Shown in pieces: positions 43,786 to 54,600 of a stretch of DNA of 64,000 bases (the first letter of the stretch is position 1; each line of letters begins with the position of its first letter). Under the pieces are notes generated by a model. That model was not told the DNA's origin. It searched no databases and worked only from the letters and a program-made list of their open reading frames with translations. The DNA is taken from assembly GCA_903919075.1 (NCBI GenBank), contig CAIXGR010000097.1:107782-171781 (forward strand), read 5' to 3'. This DNA is from an uncultured Bacteroidota bacterium. Its GTDB lineage: Bacteria; Bacteroidota; Bacteroidia; Chitinophagales; LD1. Position numbers and translations under genes: made by a program.

Positions 43786-45144
43786 TTATTTTTTCGATGA
43801 CAATATTTTTCCAATAGCTTTATCAAACTGCGCTATCGACATAAACCGATGAAGGATTACACCCTTTTGATCAATCAAAACAAGCGTTGGTGTAAACTGA
43901 AGAAAATAATCGTTCGGCGAAAAATCATGCCTGTTTAATAACGCATTCTTCCAAGGTAGTTTTTTTTCCGTCATAAACTGTTTCCATTTCTCTTTGTCTC
44001 CTTCAAGCGATACGGCAAATATTTCTAATCCTTTCGAATGATACTGCTCATACATCTTAGTTATCTCCGGCATTGAAGCCCGGCAGTGTGGGCAATCCGA
44101 TGCCCAAAACAGCAATAAGGTTAATTTCTGTTCCTTAAATACCGAAGAAAGCTTTGCCTCCTGGTCATTCACATCCGTTCCGGTAACCTCCGATGCAGGC
44201 TTGCCGGGCACTGCCAACGCCAATTTTTTAAACCTCATAGCCAACACCGGTTGTTCAGTAGCCAATTGCGTATGCCCCTCAGCCCAATTAGATAAAGATG
44301 TCATATAGTCTTCTCTGTTGCCTTCCATAAAATCTGCAAGAAACATACTGATTAGCTCCCTCTGCCCCCCGGCATTGTTTTTTGTTTTTGCATACATGGC
44401 TTCAATAAAATTTTTCCGCCCGTTAGCAGTGGTATCTGCAATATCATCCAAATACTCCGACAGATTATAACTCATATCCGAAGTAGTGTAAATAGCGGCA
44501 TCGCTCAAATTAGCCTTATCAAAAAAGTGCTCGCGCAGTTGTGCTATTACAGGTAACGCAGTATTTATTTCAGGCATTTGATCCATAGGCGCCAGCACAT
44601 CTCCGGCAAAAGTTCCTTTATACGTTTGGCTCAATTGCACAAGCGACTTATTAAACTCTTCCGATTCCTTTTTTAATTGCTGTGCACAGCCTTTGTCTTT
44701 AGCGCAACCAACAAGCAAAGTATGCAACTTGTCTTTAAAGGCCTTGTCAGCATGCTTAAATTCTCGGTAAGCATCGTACTCATGTGAACCAACCACTTTC
44801 ATAGATTTTACTTCGGCGCTGTCTGCCTTTATTTCAATTTTAATTTCGGGCTCGGTAGGACATAGCAATACTTCCATTTTAAACCCGCCGTATTTTAAGT
44901 TGTAAAGGGTTGTTTGGTTTATAGAAACACTATAAGTAAAGTTACCGTTGGAATCAACCTTGGCTCCAAAATATCCTTCACCCATTTTGTAAGACATTAA
45001 ATTTATAATAGTGCCCGGCCCATTTAAAGCAGTTCCCCCGTCAGAAGAAGATAATACTCCATTTATTTTAACTACACTGAGCTGCGCATTAACTGTAAGC
45101 CCAAAAAATAAAAAACCCAAAGCCAATAATTTAAAACGTATCAT
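43786..45144 (-). CDS. Thioredoxin-like (TlpA/peroxiredoxin-type) periplasmic protein
   Basis: 452 aa. Signal peptide (MIRFKLLALGFLFFGLTVNAQ), then an all-beta domain of about 100 residues, a helical middle (residues about 120-310) and a thioredoxin-fold C-terminus. The redox motif is CPHC in FWASDCPHCRASMPEITKMYEQY, with cis-Pro in FLQFTPTLVLID. This three-part layout is common in Bacteroidota exported thiol-disulfide proteins. Role probably disulfide reduction or cytochrome/secreted-protein maturation; substrate unknown. Confidence 0.85.
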   Translation of the reverse strand: MIRFKLLALGFLFFGLTVNAQLSVVKINGVLSSSDGGTALNGPGTIINLMSYKMGEGYFGAKVDSNGNFTYSVSINQTTLYNLKYGGFKMEVLLCPTEPEIKIEIKADSAEVKSMKVVGSHEYDAYREFKHADKAFKDKLHTLLVGCAKDKGCAQQLKKESEEFNKSLVQLSQTYKGTFAGDVLAPMDQMPEINTALPVIAQLREHFFDKANLSDAAIYTTSDMSYNLSEYLDDIADTTANGRKNFIEAMYAKTKNNAGGQRELISMFLADFMEGNREDYMTSLSNWAEGHTQLATEQPVLAMRFKKLALAVPGKPASEVTGTDVNDQEAKLSSVFKEQKLTLLLFWASDCPHCRASMPEITKMYEQYHSKGLEIFAVSLEGDKEKWKQFMTEKKLPWKNALLNRHDFSPNDYFLQFTPTLVLIDQKGVILHRFMSIAQFDKAIGKILSSKK

Positions 45145-45296
45145 ATAAAATTGTTTTTTCTCGAAATGTGGCTATAAAAGTATAATATTTTGTGATAAAC
45201 GAACTGCTCTCCAGTCTGACATTCCTCAGTATCCCCTTAATCCTGTCGTCAAAAACAAAGATATATCCCTAAATTCACACCACGAATATAACAAGT

Positions 45297-47021
45297 ATGA
45301 AGATTAACTTTAATTATTTATTTCTACTTTTGGTGGCACTGCTTCTTTGCTCGTGTAATTGCAACAATGAAAAAAATAAAGAACAACGGCTGGGCAAAGG
45401 TGGCATCAAATACGGCGGTGGTTTCCATTACAATGAAAATGAATACCTGAAAAGCCTTTTCCCCTTGGGCATTACCGAAACCGTTGGGCACCATATTGTT
45501 ACCCAGATATATGAAGGATTGGTGCGCTTTAACCCGAAGGACTTAACGGTAGCCCCGTGCATTGCCGAAAGCTGGACATTAAGTGAGGATGGAAAAACGT
45601 ACACTTTCAAAATCCGCAAAGGCGTATTTTTTCACGATGATCCATGTTTCAAAGATGGAAAGGGGCGCGAAGTAACTGCCCACGATTTTATTTACAGCTT
45701 CAATTTGCTTTGCTCTCCGAACGTAAAAAATAATGGTTTTAGCTTTGTCAGTGGCCTGATTAAGGGCGCCGACAAGCACTTTCAGGCAATTAAAAGCGGG
45801 CAGGCTGCTGGCGATGTAGAAGGCATTAAAGCACTAAACGATTCAACTTTGCAAATAGAACTTGAAAGCGCCTGCCCAAGTTTTCTTCAAAGGCTTGCAC
45901 TTCCTTTCACTAATGTATTTCCTAAAGAAGCCATTGATTATTACAAAGACCAGATTCTTTATCATACTGTAGGCACCGGTCCGTTTATATTAAAAGCATT
46001 AAAGCAAGATGAAGCAGTTATTATGGTGCGCAACAATAAATATTGGGGCAAAGATGAATACGGCAACCAACTGCCGTATTTAGATGGCATAAAAGCTTCG
46101 TTTATTAAAGAAGATAAAACCGAGATGCTGGAGTTTAAAAAGGGCAACCTTGAAATGAAATACCGCTTGCCATTTGATATGATTGATGAAATACTGGATG
46201 CCAACAAACAGCTAAAAGGCGATTACAAAAAATTTGTATTACAAAGCAAGCCTGAACTAACCACCCAGTTTTATGGTTTTCTTATACCCGATAAGCTTTT
46301 TAGCAATAAAAACGTGCGCCTCGCTTTTAACCATGCTATCGACCGGGTTAAAATTGCCGACTATACTGCAAAAGGCGAAGGCATTCCCTGCACCGGTGGC
46401 ATGGTACCTCCCGGCATGCCGGGTTACGACAATAACTCTATAAAAGGGTACTCTTTCGATGTAGTAAAAGCAAAAGAATACCTTGCCAAAGCCGGATACC
46501 CCGAAGGAAAAGGATTTCCGAAAGTAACACTTGAAACCAACAGTGGCGGTGGCAGAAATGAAAAAGTGGCCGAAGCCATTCAAAAAATGTTGATTGAAAA
46601 TTTAAATATTGATGTTGAAATTACGCAGGTAGTTTGGGCGCAGCACACCAATAATGTTGAAACAGCAAAAGCTAATTTCTGGCGTTTTGCGTGGGTGGCC
46701 GACTACCCAGACCCTGAAAATTTTCTGAATTTATTTTACGGAAAAAATGTTCCTAAAACTTTCGAAGAGTCTTCTTACATGAATCCTTTCCGTTATGTAA
46801 ATCCCCAATACGATGCCCTTTTCGAAAAAGCAATTTCAACCGTAGATCCACAGCAAAGAAATAAACTATACGCCCAGCTCGACCAAATGGCTATTGACGA
46901 TGCGCCTTTTATGCCCATCTATTATTCGGTTAACCGCCGGTTAATACAGCCTTACGTTAAAAATTTCGACAACAACGGCATGGAATACAGAAGTTTTCGA
47001 GAAGTATGGCTTGATAAATAA
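45297..47021 (+). CDS. Peptide ABC transporter substrate-binding lipoprotein (SBP family 5)
   Basis: 574 aa. Lipoprotein signal with lipobox LLCSC (about residues 16-20). The rest is a DppA/OppA-like binding protein: GGGFHYNENEYLKSLFPLGITETVGHHIVTQIYEGLVRF, the family hallmark AESWTLSEDGKTYTFKIRKGVFFHDDP, VGTGPFILK, VRLAFNHAIDR, and DYPDPENFLNLFY near the C-terminus. Imports peptides; no permease or ATPase genes lie adjacent, so it must work with a transporter encoded elsewhere or serve as a stand-alone receptor. Confidence 0.9.
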   Translation: MKINFNYLFLLLVALLLCSCNCNNEKNKEQRLGKGGIKYGGGFHYNENEYLKSLFPLGITETVGHHIVTQIYEGLVRFNPKDLTVAPCIAESWTLSEDGKTYTFKIRKGVFFHDDPCFKDGKGREVTAHDFIYSFNLLCSPNVKNNGFSFVSGLIKGADKHFQAIKSGQAAGDVEGIKALNDSTLQIELESACPSFLQRLALPFTNVFPKEAIDYYKDQILYHTVGTGPFILKALKQDEAVIMVRNNKYWGKDEYGNQLPYLDGIKASFIKEDKTEMLEFKKGNLEMKYRLPFDMIDEILDANKQLKGDYKKFVLQSKPELTTQFYGFLIPDKLFSNKNVRLAFNHAIDRVKIADYTAKGEGIPCTGGMVPPGMPGYDNNSIKGYSFDVVKAKEYLAKAGYPEGKGFPKVTLETNSGGGRNEKVAEAIQKMLIENLNIDVEITQVVWAQHTNNVETAKANFWRFAWVADYPDPENFLNLFYGKNVPKTFEESSYMNPFRYVNPQYDALFEKAISTVDPQQRNKLYAQLDQMAIDDAPFMPIYYSVNRRLIQPYVKNFDNNGMEYRSFREVWLDK

Positions 47022-47094
47022 TGCCTCGTTTCCTAAGGCAATACAGTTTTCAGTTAAAAGAGGCTTTTCTTTTTCATAAATCCAATGTACCCGT

Positions 47095-47102
47095 TATTTT
47101 AG
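47095..47102 (+). promoter_or_regulatory. Near-consensus -7 box (TATTTTAG)
   Basis: Seven of eight positions fit TAnnTTTG, 10 bases before the ATG at 47113, giving a very short leader. Confidence 0.3.
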
Positions 47103-47112
47103 CCCTCCCAAA

Positions 47113-47640
47113 ATGAAAAAGGCATTACCGGTAATATTAATTTTTTTAGCCCTGGCGCATGTAGCCGGTATCATGCCCATTTATTTCTATTTGCTGGATG
47201 GCATTAAAGGCGAAATGACCATAGCATTGCACAATGAAACAAGCCTGCAAAAAATAGTTGTAACCGGTACCGAGTATAATAACCCGACCATCTTTCAAGA
47301 AACCAATGAAGGTGAATTTACCTTTAAGGGACAGATGTACGACTTTAAAAACGTCCAAAAATGCGGAATAGATTATATCTTTTATGGCATCAATGACGAT
47401 AAAGAAACCAACCTCGTTGGCATGCTAAAAAGCATTTTCGAACAGGGCGATAATCATTCTGGTCGCTCGTTACCCTTCAATAATCTACTAAAAAATTTCT
47501 CGCCCGATTTTGTAATCCCGGTGGTAAAAGATTTTATGGTTTCATTGCCCGAAAAAACCTTTCATACTTCAGTTAATTTCATTACGGGTATTTTAGCAGG
47601 GCATCTTGCCGCTTTCAGCGTACCGCCCGATTTTTCGTAA
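47113..47640 (+). CDS. Uncharacterised exported or membrane-anchored protein
   Basis: 175 aa. One N-terminal hydrophobic segment (LPVILIFLALAHVAGIMPIYFYLL) that could be a signal anchor, then a soluble part with no recognisable motif (contains KIVVTGTEYNN, GEFTFKGQMYDF, DYIFYGINDD). The hydrophobic C-terminal stretch VNFITGILAGHLAAFS could be a second anchor. Not recognised. Confidence 0.6.
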   Translation: MKKALPVILIFLALAHVAGIMPIYFYLLDGIKGEMTIALHNETSLQKIVVTGTEYNNPTIFQETNEGEFTFKGQMYDFKNVQKCGIDYIFYGINDDKETNLVGMLKSIFEQGDNHSGRSLPFNNLLKNFSPDFVIPVVKDFMVSLPEKTFHTSVNFITGILAGHLAAFSVPPDFS

Positions 47641-47786
47641 CTCTCTTTTCCTTTTTCAAAAGAATAAAACTGCGTTTGCCTTTTCGTTTTGCTGCCCGCA
47701 ATACAAAAATGACAGAAGAATGACTTTTGAAACTACGGCTATCCCATATTTCTTTTCCAAATTTGATTACCTATAATTTTTGTATT

Positions 47787-49937
47787 ATGAAAAAACATTA
47801 TATTTTAATTACACTGTTTCTATTATTATGCTTTAGGTTTACTGCTGTTATGTCGCAGGAGGCGAATACTCTTTGCGGTATGAACGAAGCGCGGCAACAA
47901 CTTATTCTGCAGCATCCCGAAATTTTAAAACAGGAGGAAGAAACCGAGCAGTTTACCAAAAACTTTGTGGCCCGATATCAGCAGTGGCAAAACGCTCAGC
48001 GTTCAGCGGGCCCCATTATTATTCCAATCGTTTTCCATATAGTTAACCAGGGTGGCCCCGAAAACATTTCCGATGCACAGGTGCTTGACCAGGTGCGTAT
48101 ACTAAACCGCGATTACAACAAACAAAATGCCGATACTTCTTTAGTAGTAGCCAGCTTCAAATCCATTATTGCCAAAATAGGCATCCAGTTCAGGTTAGCG
48201 AATATCGACCCCTACGGCAACTGCACCAACGGAATTGAAAGAATAAATTCCGATCAAACTTATTCTGGCGATGATTACTCGAAACTAAACACCTGGCCCC
48301 GCGAAAAATATTTGAATGTGTGGGTAGTAAAACAAATGCAACACGGTGTTGCCGGTTACGCATACTACCCCGCCGATGTTGTAACTTTATACAACACGCC
48401 TAATTACGACGGGGTAATTATTCTGCAGGATTATATAGGTAGTATTGGCACTGCTTCGCTACTACACTCCAGGGCATTAACCCATGAAATTGGCCACTAC
48501 CTTAATCTCCAACATCCATGGGGAAATAACAACGACCCCGGCCAATCATGCGGCGACGATGAAGTAAATGATACTCCTATTACACGAGGTTCTACCTCTT
48601 GCAATTTGGGGCTTTCGTATTGCCACGCCGGTGTTATTGAAAATGTTCAGAACTACATGGATTATTCATATTGCTCAGTAATGTTCACCGAAGGGCAAAA
48701 AGCAAGAATGCTGGCAACACTCGCTTCTAATGTTTCCAGCCGTAGCAATTTGTACGCCGATTCAAATCTTATTGCCACCGGTACTGCCGATACCATGCGA
48801 ACCCCATGTGCGCCTGTTGCTAACTTTAACGTTAACCTAAGATATGTTTGCCAAGGCAATTCCGTTACTTTTTTAAACTCTTCTGGCAACTCTTCGCCTA
48901 CCGATAGTATGACTTATTTATGGGAGTTTCCGAATGGCGTGCCCGATATTTCGTTCGATAAAAATCCGCATGTAGTATTTATTACCGAGGGCTGGCAACC
49001 GGTTAAGCTTACCGTTACTAATGCACACGGTAGCAGTTCAAAATCCGACACCTCGTTGGTATTTGTTTCTTTTCCCAACGCCTTATACTCTGCACCATAT
49101 TTCGAAGGCTTTGAAGACCCTTCTGTTTTTAATCAAAACGAATGGGTATCGGCCAACTACGATGCCAACAATGTTTACGACAACAATGTTACCTGGTTCA
49201 AACAAACCAATGCGGCATCACATACCGGTACCGGTAGTGCCGTTTTAAACAATTATAATGCCCATGCCAACGACGATATTGACGAAATCATTTCACCGGG
49301 TCTCGACCTTACCGGTTTAACAGCCCAACAAATGAATTTGTCTTTTTATTATTCATTTGCCTCTTTCAACCAGGATTTTTCTAAACTACTTGATTCGTTT
49401 GTTGTTTACGGCAGCGCTAATTGCGGCACCACATGGAGCAGTATTTACAAGGTATCGGGCGTTAATGCTTTAAACGCCGGCTATTGGCAGGGCCCTTTTG
49501 TTCCGGAAAAGGGACAGGACAATTTTTGGAAAAAGGTTTCTATCAACTTACCCTCTTCTTATAAACAAGCTCATATAATGTTTAAGTTTAGAGTATACAC
49601 AACAGTAAAAGGAAATAATTTTTATGTTGATGATATTAATATAGGAAAAGCCCTTGCAACAGGTATTGAAGATATTAGCAACATAACCACCGTAAATATT
49701 TTTCCTAACCCAGGCAATGGAAATTCATTCTTAAATCTGAATCTGGCAGCACCGGGCAAAGTAAGCGTTAAAGTTTACGACATTACCGGCAAGCAAGCGC
49801 TCGATGTTTTTGACGGTACCATGACTGACGGCGAAAATCAAATAGAAATTCACGGCTCATCGCTTGCTGCTGGCATATATGTGGTCAATATCATAGCCGG
49901 CCAATCAGTTATGCAACGAAAACTTATCGTTAAATAA
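47787..49937 (+). CDS. Secreted M43-family metalloprotease with PKD and T9SS domains
   Basis: 716 aa from the ATG at 47787, which starts the signal peptide MKKHYILITLFLLLCFRFTAV; an upstream in-frame ATG at 47727 adds 20 non-signal residues. Zinc protease motif HEIGHYLNLQH (H233 first ligand), the M43 pattern with QNYMDYSYCSVMFTEGQKARM (Met-turn) downstream, a PKD domain (YLWEFPNG ... HVVFITEGWQPVKLTVT), a beta-sandwich domain (FEGFEDPS ... DDINIG) and a T9SS sorting domain (VNIFPNPGNGNSF). Extracellular protein degradation. A 19-bp hairpin terminator follows. Confidence 0.9.
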   Translation: MKKHYILITLFLLLCFRFTAVMSQEANTLCGMNEARQQLILQHPEILKQEEETEQFTKNFVARYQQWQNAQRSAGPIIIPIVFHIVNQGGPENISDAQVLDQVRILNRDYNKQNADTSLVVASFKSIIAKIGIQFRLANIDPYGNCTNGIERINSDQTYSGDDYSKLNTWPREKYLNVWVVKQMQHGVAGYAYYPADVVTLYNTPNYDGVIILQDYIGSIGTASLLHSRALTHEIGHYLNLQHPWGNNNDPGQSCGDDEVNDTPITRGSTSCNLGLSYCHAGVIENVQNYMDYSYCSVMFTEGQKARMLATLASNVSSRSNLYADSNLIATGTADTMRTPCAPVANFNVNLRYVCQGNSVTFLNSSGNSSPTDSMTYLWEFPNGVPDISFDKNPHVVFITEGWQPVKLTVTNAHGSSSKSDTSLVFVSFPNALYSAPYFEGFEDPSVFNQNEWVSANYDANNVYDNNVTWFKQTNAASHTGTGSAVLNNYNAHANDDIDEIISPGLDLTGLTAQQMNLSFYYSFASFNQDFSKLLDSFVVYGSANCGTTWSSIYKVSGVNALNAGYWQGPFVPEKGQDNFWKKVSINLPSSYKQAHIMFKFRVYTTVKGNNFYVDDINIGKALATGIEDISNITTVNIFPNPGNGNSFLNLNLAAPGKVSVKVYDITGKQALDVFDGTMTDGENQIEIHGSSLAAGIYVVNIIAGQSVMQRKLIVK

Positions 49938-49974
49938 TCATATCTGTAGTTCTTTTCAAAGCCCAGTACCCGCC

Positions 49975-50026
49975 TATCTCTTCTGATAAGTTCCGGAATC
50001 ATTGCCCGAACTTATCAGAAGAGATA
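49975..50026. terminator. Very long hairpin terminator after the M43 protease gene
   Basis: A perfect 19-bp stem (arms 49975-49993 and 50008-50026) with a 14-base loop, followed by T-rich TTATTTTTATT. Much longer than a usual intrinsic terminator stem; it may also protect the mRNA 3' end. Confidence 0.85.
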
Positions 50027-50128
50027 TTATTTTTATTAATAAAGTATTTTGCGTTTTTACCAACCGTCGTTCGTTAACATCTTACTATAAAACAGCAATG
50101 CTCTCTTTCATAATTGGCAGGTAATAGC

Positions 50129-50136
50129 TACCTTAG
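50129..50136 (+). promoter_or_regulatory. Near-consensus -7 box (TACCTTAG)
   Basis: Fits TAnnTTTG at all but one position and lies 8 bases before the ATG at 50145. Confidence 0.3.
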
Positions 50137-50144
50137 CACACCAA

Positions 50145-51458
50145 ATGAAAAAGCTATACTTTTTTGCGCTTGCGGCAATATTCTTCACCTCCTCGCTTAT
50201 TGCCCAAGAACGCTCAATTTACAATTTTATCGCCCTTTCAGATATGCATGTTGCTACTGTAACCTCGGCGGTAAATAACTGCGATTTGAATGGCGAAGAA
50301 GCCAAATGCTATCTGCATTACTTTGCGTCACTTAACCCTAAACCTGCTTTTATAATTGCCTCCGGCGATATTTCTAATATAGGCAACAACAGTACCGCTG
50401 GCGGTATGTATTCAGCACTTACTCAATATTTATATCCACACCCCATAGTTAATCCCGGTGTTGGCGCTTACTATATTGATGCTGCAAAAACAATACCTTT
50501 TTATTTTGCACCCGGTAACCACGATTATTACACCACACTGCTGCCACCGGGCACCTTAACACAATTAGATACCCTCACTAATTACTCGCACAATATTGCG
50601 CCCGATACCGACTATGCCATCATCAACGGCTCCGCCGTACTCCTGTTCGTCCGCTCCGGTAACGATATCTCTTACGCCATCTCAACCGACCCCAAAGGCT
50701 CCGGGCTTACCAACGAACAATGCACTTGGATAAGACGTGTGCTGCTGGCCAATAGCACCAAAAGAAAGATTATCATCATGCACCACCCGGCTGCTAATCA
50801 TACCGGTTATAACTGTAATGGCGATACCCATAGTGCCCTTGCCGATTCCCTAACCGCAACTATGTATGTTAACCGAAACACCTTTGTAAATATTTGCGAT
50901 TCAAACCATGTTGATGTTGTGCTTGCAGGGCACTCGCACCAAAATGTGGTGGTTAATAAACATGGCCAAATAATTTCCGAAAACTGCTCAAACTGCGGCA
51001 CGCGTTATGTACAAACCGGCCCTGCATTTAATGGCTGCTATCGTCAAATAACGGTTAGTTCAGGCTTTATATCGGTAAGCCCGCCAATGCAAGGTTGCCC
51101 CGGTGGTATCGATACTACCAGCACTGTTATTATTGATACCATTCCTACCCCTGTCGACACTACCACAACTACCAACTTAAACGACGCAGAAAACGAACTA
51201 AACATCTCTATTTACCCCGATCCCTCAAACGGGTTATTTACATTAAGCCTCGGCCAACCGCTACAAGCCCGGTTGAAAATTTATAATGCACTGGGCCAAT
51301 GTGTTTACCAACAGCCAACTACTACCACAGCGTCAAACTCAAATATTCAAATAGATTTACGCAACCAGCCCAACGGCATGTATTTCCTTCAACTAATCCC
51401 TGATGAAGGCGAAACCATAACCTATAACTTCAAGTATTCGTTGGTGATTAATAAATAA
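50145..51458 (+). CDS. Secreted calcineurin-like metallophosphoesterase with T9SS domain
   Basis: 437 aa. Signal peptide (MKKLYFFALAAIFFTSSLIAQ), then the binuclear metal motifs in order: ALSDMHV (D-x-H), IASGDISN (GD), APGNHDYY (GNHD), IIMHHPA (H) and LAGHSHQN (GHxH). A Thr-rich linker (TSTVIIDTIPTPVDTTTTTN) leads to a T9SS sorting domain (ISIYPDPSNGLFTLSL). It would hydrolyse phosphate mono- or diesters outside the cell; phosphate scavenging is likely. Confidence 0.9.
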   Translation: MKKLYFFALAAIFFTSSLIAQERSIYNFIALSDMHVATVTSAVNNCDLNGEEAKCYLHYFASLNPKPAFIIASGDISNIGNNSTAGGMYSALTQYLYPHPIVNPGVGAYYIDAAKTIPFYFAPGNHDYYTTLLPPGTLTQLDTLTNYSHNIAPDTDYAIINGSAVLLFVRSGNDISYAISTDPKGSGLTNEQCTWIRRVLLANSTKRKIIIMHHPAANHTGYNCNGDTHSALADSLTATMYVNRNTFVNICDSNHVDVVLAGHSHQNVVVNKHGQIISENCSNCGTRYVQTGPAFNGCYRQITVSSGFISVSPPMQGCPGGIDTTSTVIIDTIPTPVDTTTTTNLNDAENELNISIYPDPSNGLFTLSLGQPLQARLKIYNALGQCVYQQPTTTTASNSNIQIDLRNQPNGMYFLQLIPDEGETITYNFKYSLVINK

Positions 51459-51615
51459 GGGGTTCGCATTTCGGCCACCCAATTTTCTAAAATACCTTAA
51501 CGGCAACAATACTCTGCCCTAATCGTTATATATTGTGCGTTAATACAATGGGTTACTTAGTATTAAGCCTGTTTTATCATGTCTTCAAACTAAATACTAA
51601 CTACTCAATACTATT

Positions 51616-54600
51616 ATGACATCGCAATACGACATATTAATTGATAAGCTCGATAAGTTTATCCGCAAGTATTACACCAACCTGCTTATTCGCGGGGGCA
51701 TACTTTCGGCGGTATACGTGCTGGGCTTTTTCCTGGCCATTAACCTTATCGAGTATTACTTTTATTTATCCTCGCCGCTGCGCAAAGTTTTGTTCTTCGG
51801 GTTTCTGCTTTCGTCGGTAGTGTTTACAGCGCGTTTTTTCCTGTTGCCCTTATTAAACTACTACCGGTTAGGCAAAATTATTTCGTACGAGCAGGCCGCG
51901 CAAATTATAGGCACCCATTTTACTGAGGTAAAAGATAAGCTGCTCAACATTTTGCAGTTGCACCATGCCGCGCCCGCAGGCTCGGCAATGCCCGGCACAT
52001 CATTACTTTTCGCCGCTATCGACCAAAAAGCATTCGAACTAAAGCCCGTAGATTTTTCATTCGCTATCGACCTTTCAAAAAACCGCAAATACATCAAGTA
52101 TCTGGCACCACCGGTGCTGTTGTTTTTGTTCATCGTCATCGCTGCGCCTAATATTATTAAAGATGGCACCAAGCGCCTTTACCACAGCAGCACCTATTAC
52201 GAAAAGCAAGCACCCTTTCAATTCGTTATTCAAAACAAACAACTTAAAGCCCTGCAGTTTGATAACTACACCTTAGAAGTAAAAATTGAAGGCGCCGTAC
52301 TACCCGATGAAGTATCGTTGGAGTCAGACAAAAATATTTTCCGGTTACGTAAAAAAAGTAAAAACACTTTTACTTACGAGTTTTCAAACCTTCAAAAAGC
52401 TGTCGATTTTCAATTAGCAGCCAACGGCTTTCATTCTAAAGAATACACCTTACAGGTGCTTGCAAAACCACTGGTAGCGGGCTTTGATGTGTTTTGCGAA
52501 TACCCTGCCTACACCGGTAAAAAAAACGAGACCATCAAAAACATGGGCGACCTTTCGGTACCTGCCGGCACAAGGCTTACCTGGAAATTCAACACCCAAA
52601 ATGTTGAGGGCGTAAATTTTGTTTTGGGCGATTCAGTATACCCTGTAAAACGCACCGGCGATGCGGAATATACTTTCACAAAAACTTTTCTGCAAAGCGC
52701 GCCTTACGTGCTTAAAGTATCTAACAACAATGTAACCGATGCCGATTCGGTTTCGTATTCCTTAAATGTTATTCCTGATTTATATCCGGTAATTGCCGTT
52801 GCCGAACAGCGCGATAGCGCTCTGCAAAAATATTTTTACTACACCGGTGAAGTTTCCGATGATTACGGATTAGCCAAACTTACTTTCAACTACCAACTTG
52901 CCCGTTCCGATTCCGGTGCTGTGAATGTTAGCAAAAGCCTTAATGTTCCCATTGCCGGTGGCCTCGATTCGCGTTTTACCTTCTACTGGAGCCTTTCTGA
53001 TTTCTCCATCAAGCCCGGCGATAAAATTACTTACTATTTCGAGGTATGGGATAACGATGCCATACACGGTAGCAAGTCCACCAAAAGCAATACAATGGTT
53101 TTCGATATGCCAACCATGGGCCAGCTAAACAAAGAAATAGCGAAAGACAATAACGAGTTGAAAGATGAAATGAAGCAGTCGATAGACAAGGCTAAAGCCT
53201 TAAAAGACCAGCTGCATGATATGCAGGATAAGCTGCACGAAAAGAAAAATCTTGACTGGGCCGACAAAAAAAACCTTACCGAAAATATTGACAAGCAGAA
53301 AGATTTGCAGAAGCAAATGGAGGATATTAAAAATAAAATGGACAAGAATTTTGAGAAGCAAAATGAGTTCAAAGACATAGACCCCCAGATTGCTGAAAAA
53401 GAAAAACGCCTGCAAGATTTGTTCGACAAGGTGATGGACAAAGAAATGAAGGGGCTTTACGATAAGCTGCAAAAAATGCTTGAAGAACTGCAGAAGAAGG
53501 ATGCCTTAGACCAAATGCAAGATATGGCTGCCAACAACGAAAAAATTGAGAAGGAGTTGGACCGGATGCTTGCCCTTTTCAAAAAATTAGAGTTCGACCA
53601 AAAGTTACAGGAGTCGGCTGATAAGTTAGATAAGCTTGCACAGAAACAAGATGAACTTGCAAAAGAAACCGAAAAAAATGCTGCATCAAAAGACAGTAAA
53701 GATGTAAAAGATGCCAAGGCGCAAGAGGATTTAAAAAAGCAACAAGAGAAACTAAACGAAGATTTAAAAGAAGCCAAAAAAGATGTTGAAGACTTAAAGA
53801 AGCTGAACGAAGAAACTAAAAGCCAGCAAGACTTTAAGGATGTACAAAAAAACATGGAAAGCGCCCAGCAGGAAACACAGGAAGCCGGGAAAGATATGGC
53901 TCAGAACAATAACAGCAAGGCATCAAAAAATCAAAAGAGCGCATCCAGCGAAATGAAAAAGGCTTCGCAAAAACTGGCCGATATGAAACAGGCCATGGAG
54001 AAAGAAGAAGAAGCCGAAGACTTGCAAGCCATCCGTCAATTATTAAAAAACATTCTGCAACTTTCGTTCGACCAGGAAAAATTAATGACCGCGTTGAAAG
54101 AAACAAATATCAACAATCCTAAATATGTTGACTTGATGCACGAAGAAGGCCGCATACGCGAAAACTCGAAAATGGTGGAAGACAGTTTGTATGCCCTGGC
54201 AAAAAGGCAAGATCAGGTTAGTTCGTTTATTACCAAACAAATTAACGACGTAAACAAATATTTGGCTAAAGGTATTGCAGATATGGAGGACAGAAATGTG
54301 CCCCGCGCCGCTTCGAACGAACAATTTGTTATGACCGGTTACAACAACCTGGCATTAATGCTAAGCGAAACCATGCAGAAAATGCAATTGCAAATGAGCG
54401 AAAGCCAGTCGCAATCAACTGGCCAGCCTATGAAAATGTGCAGCAAGTGCAAAAAACCGGGAGATGGGATGCCCAAACTTTCGAAAATGCAAAAACAGTT
54501 GAGCGATAAAATATCGCAAATGGGCGAAATGATGAAACGCCAGGGCCAAGGCCAAAAACCCGACCCTGGAATGAGCAAGCAGTTTGCTGAAATGGCACAA

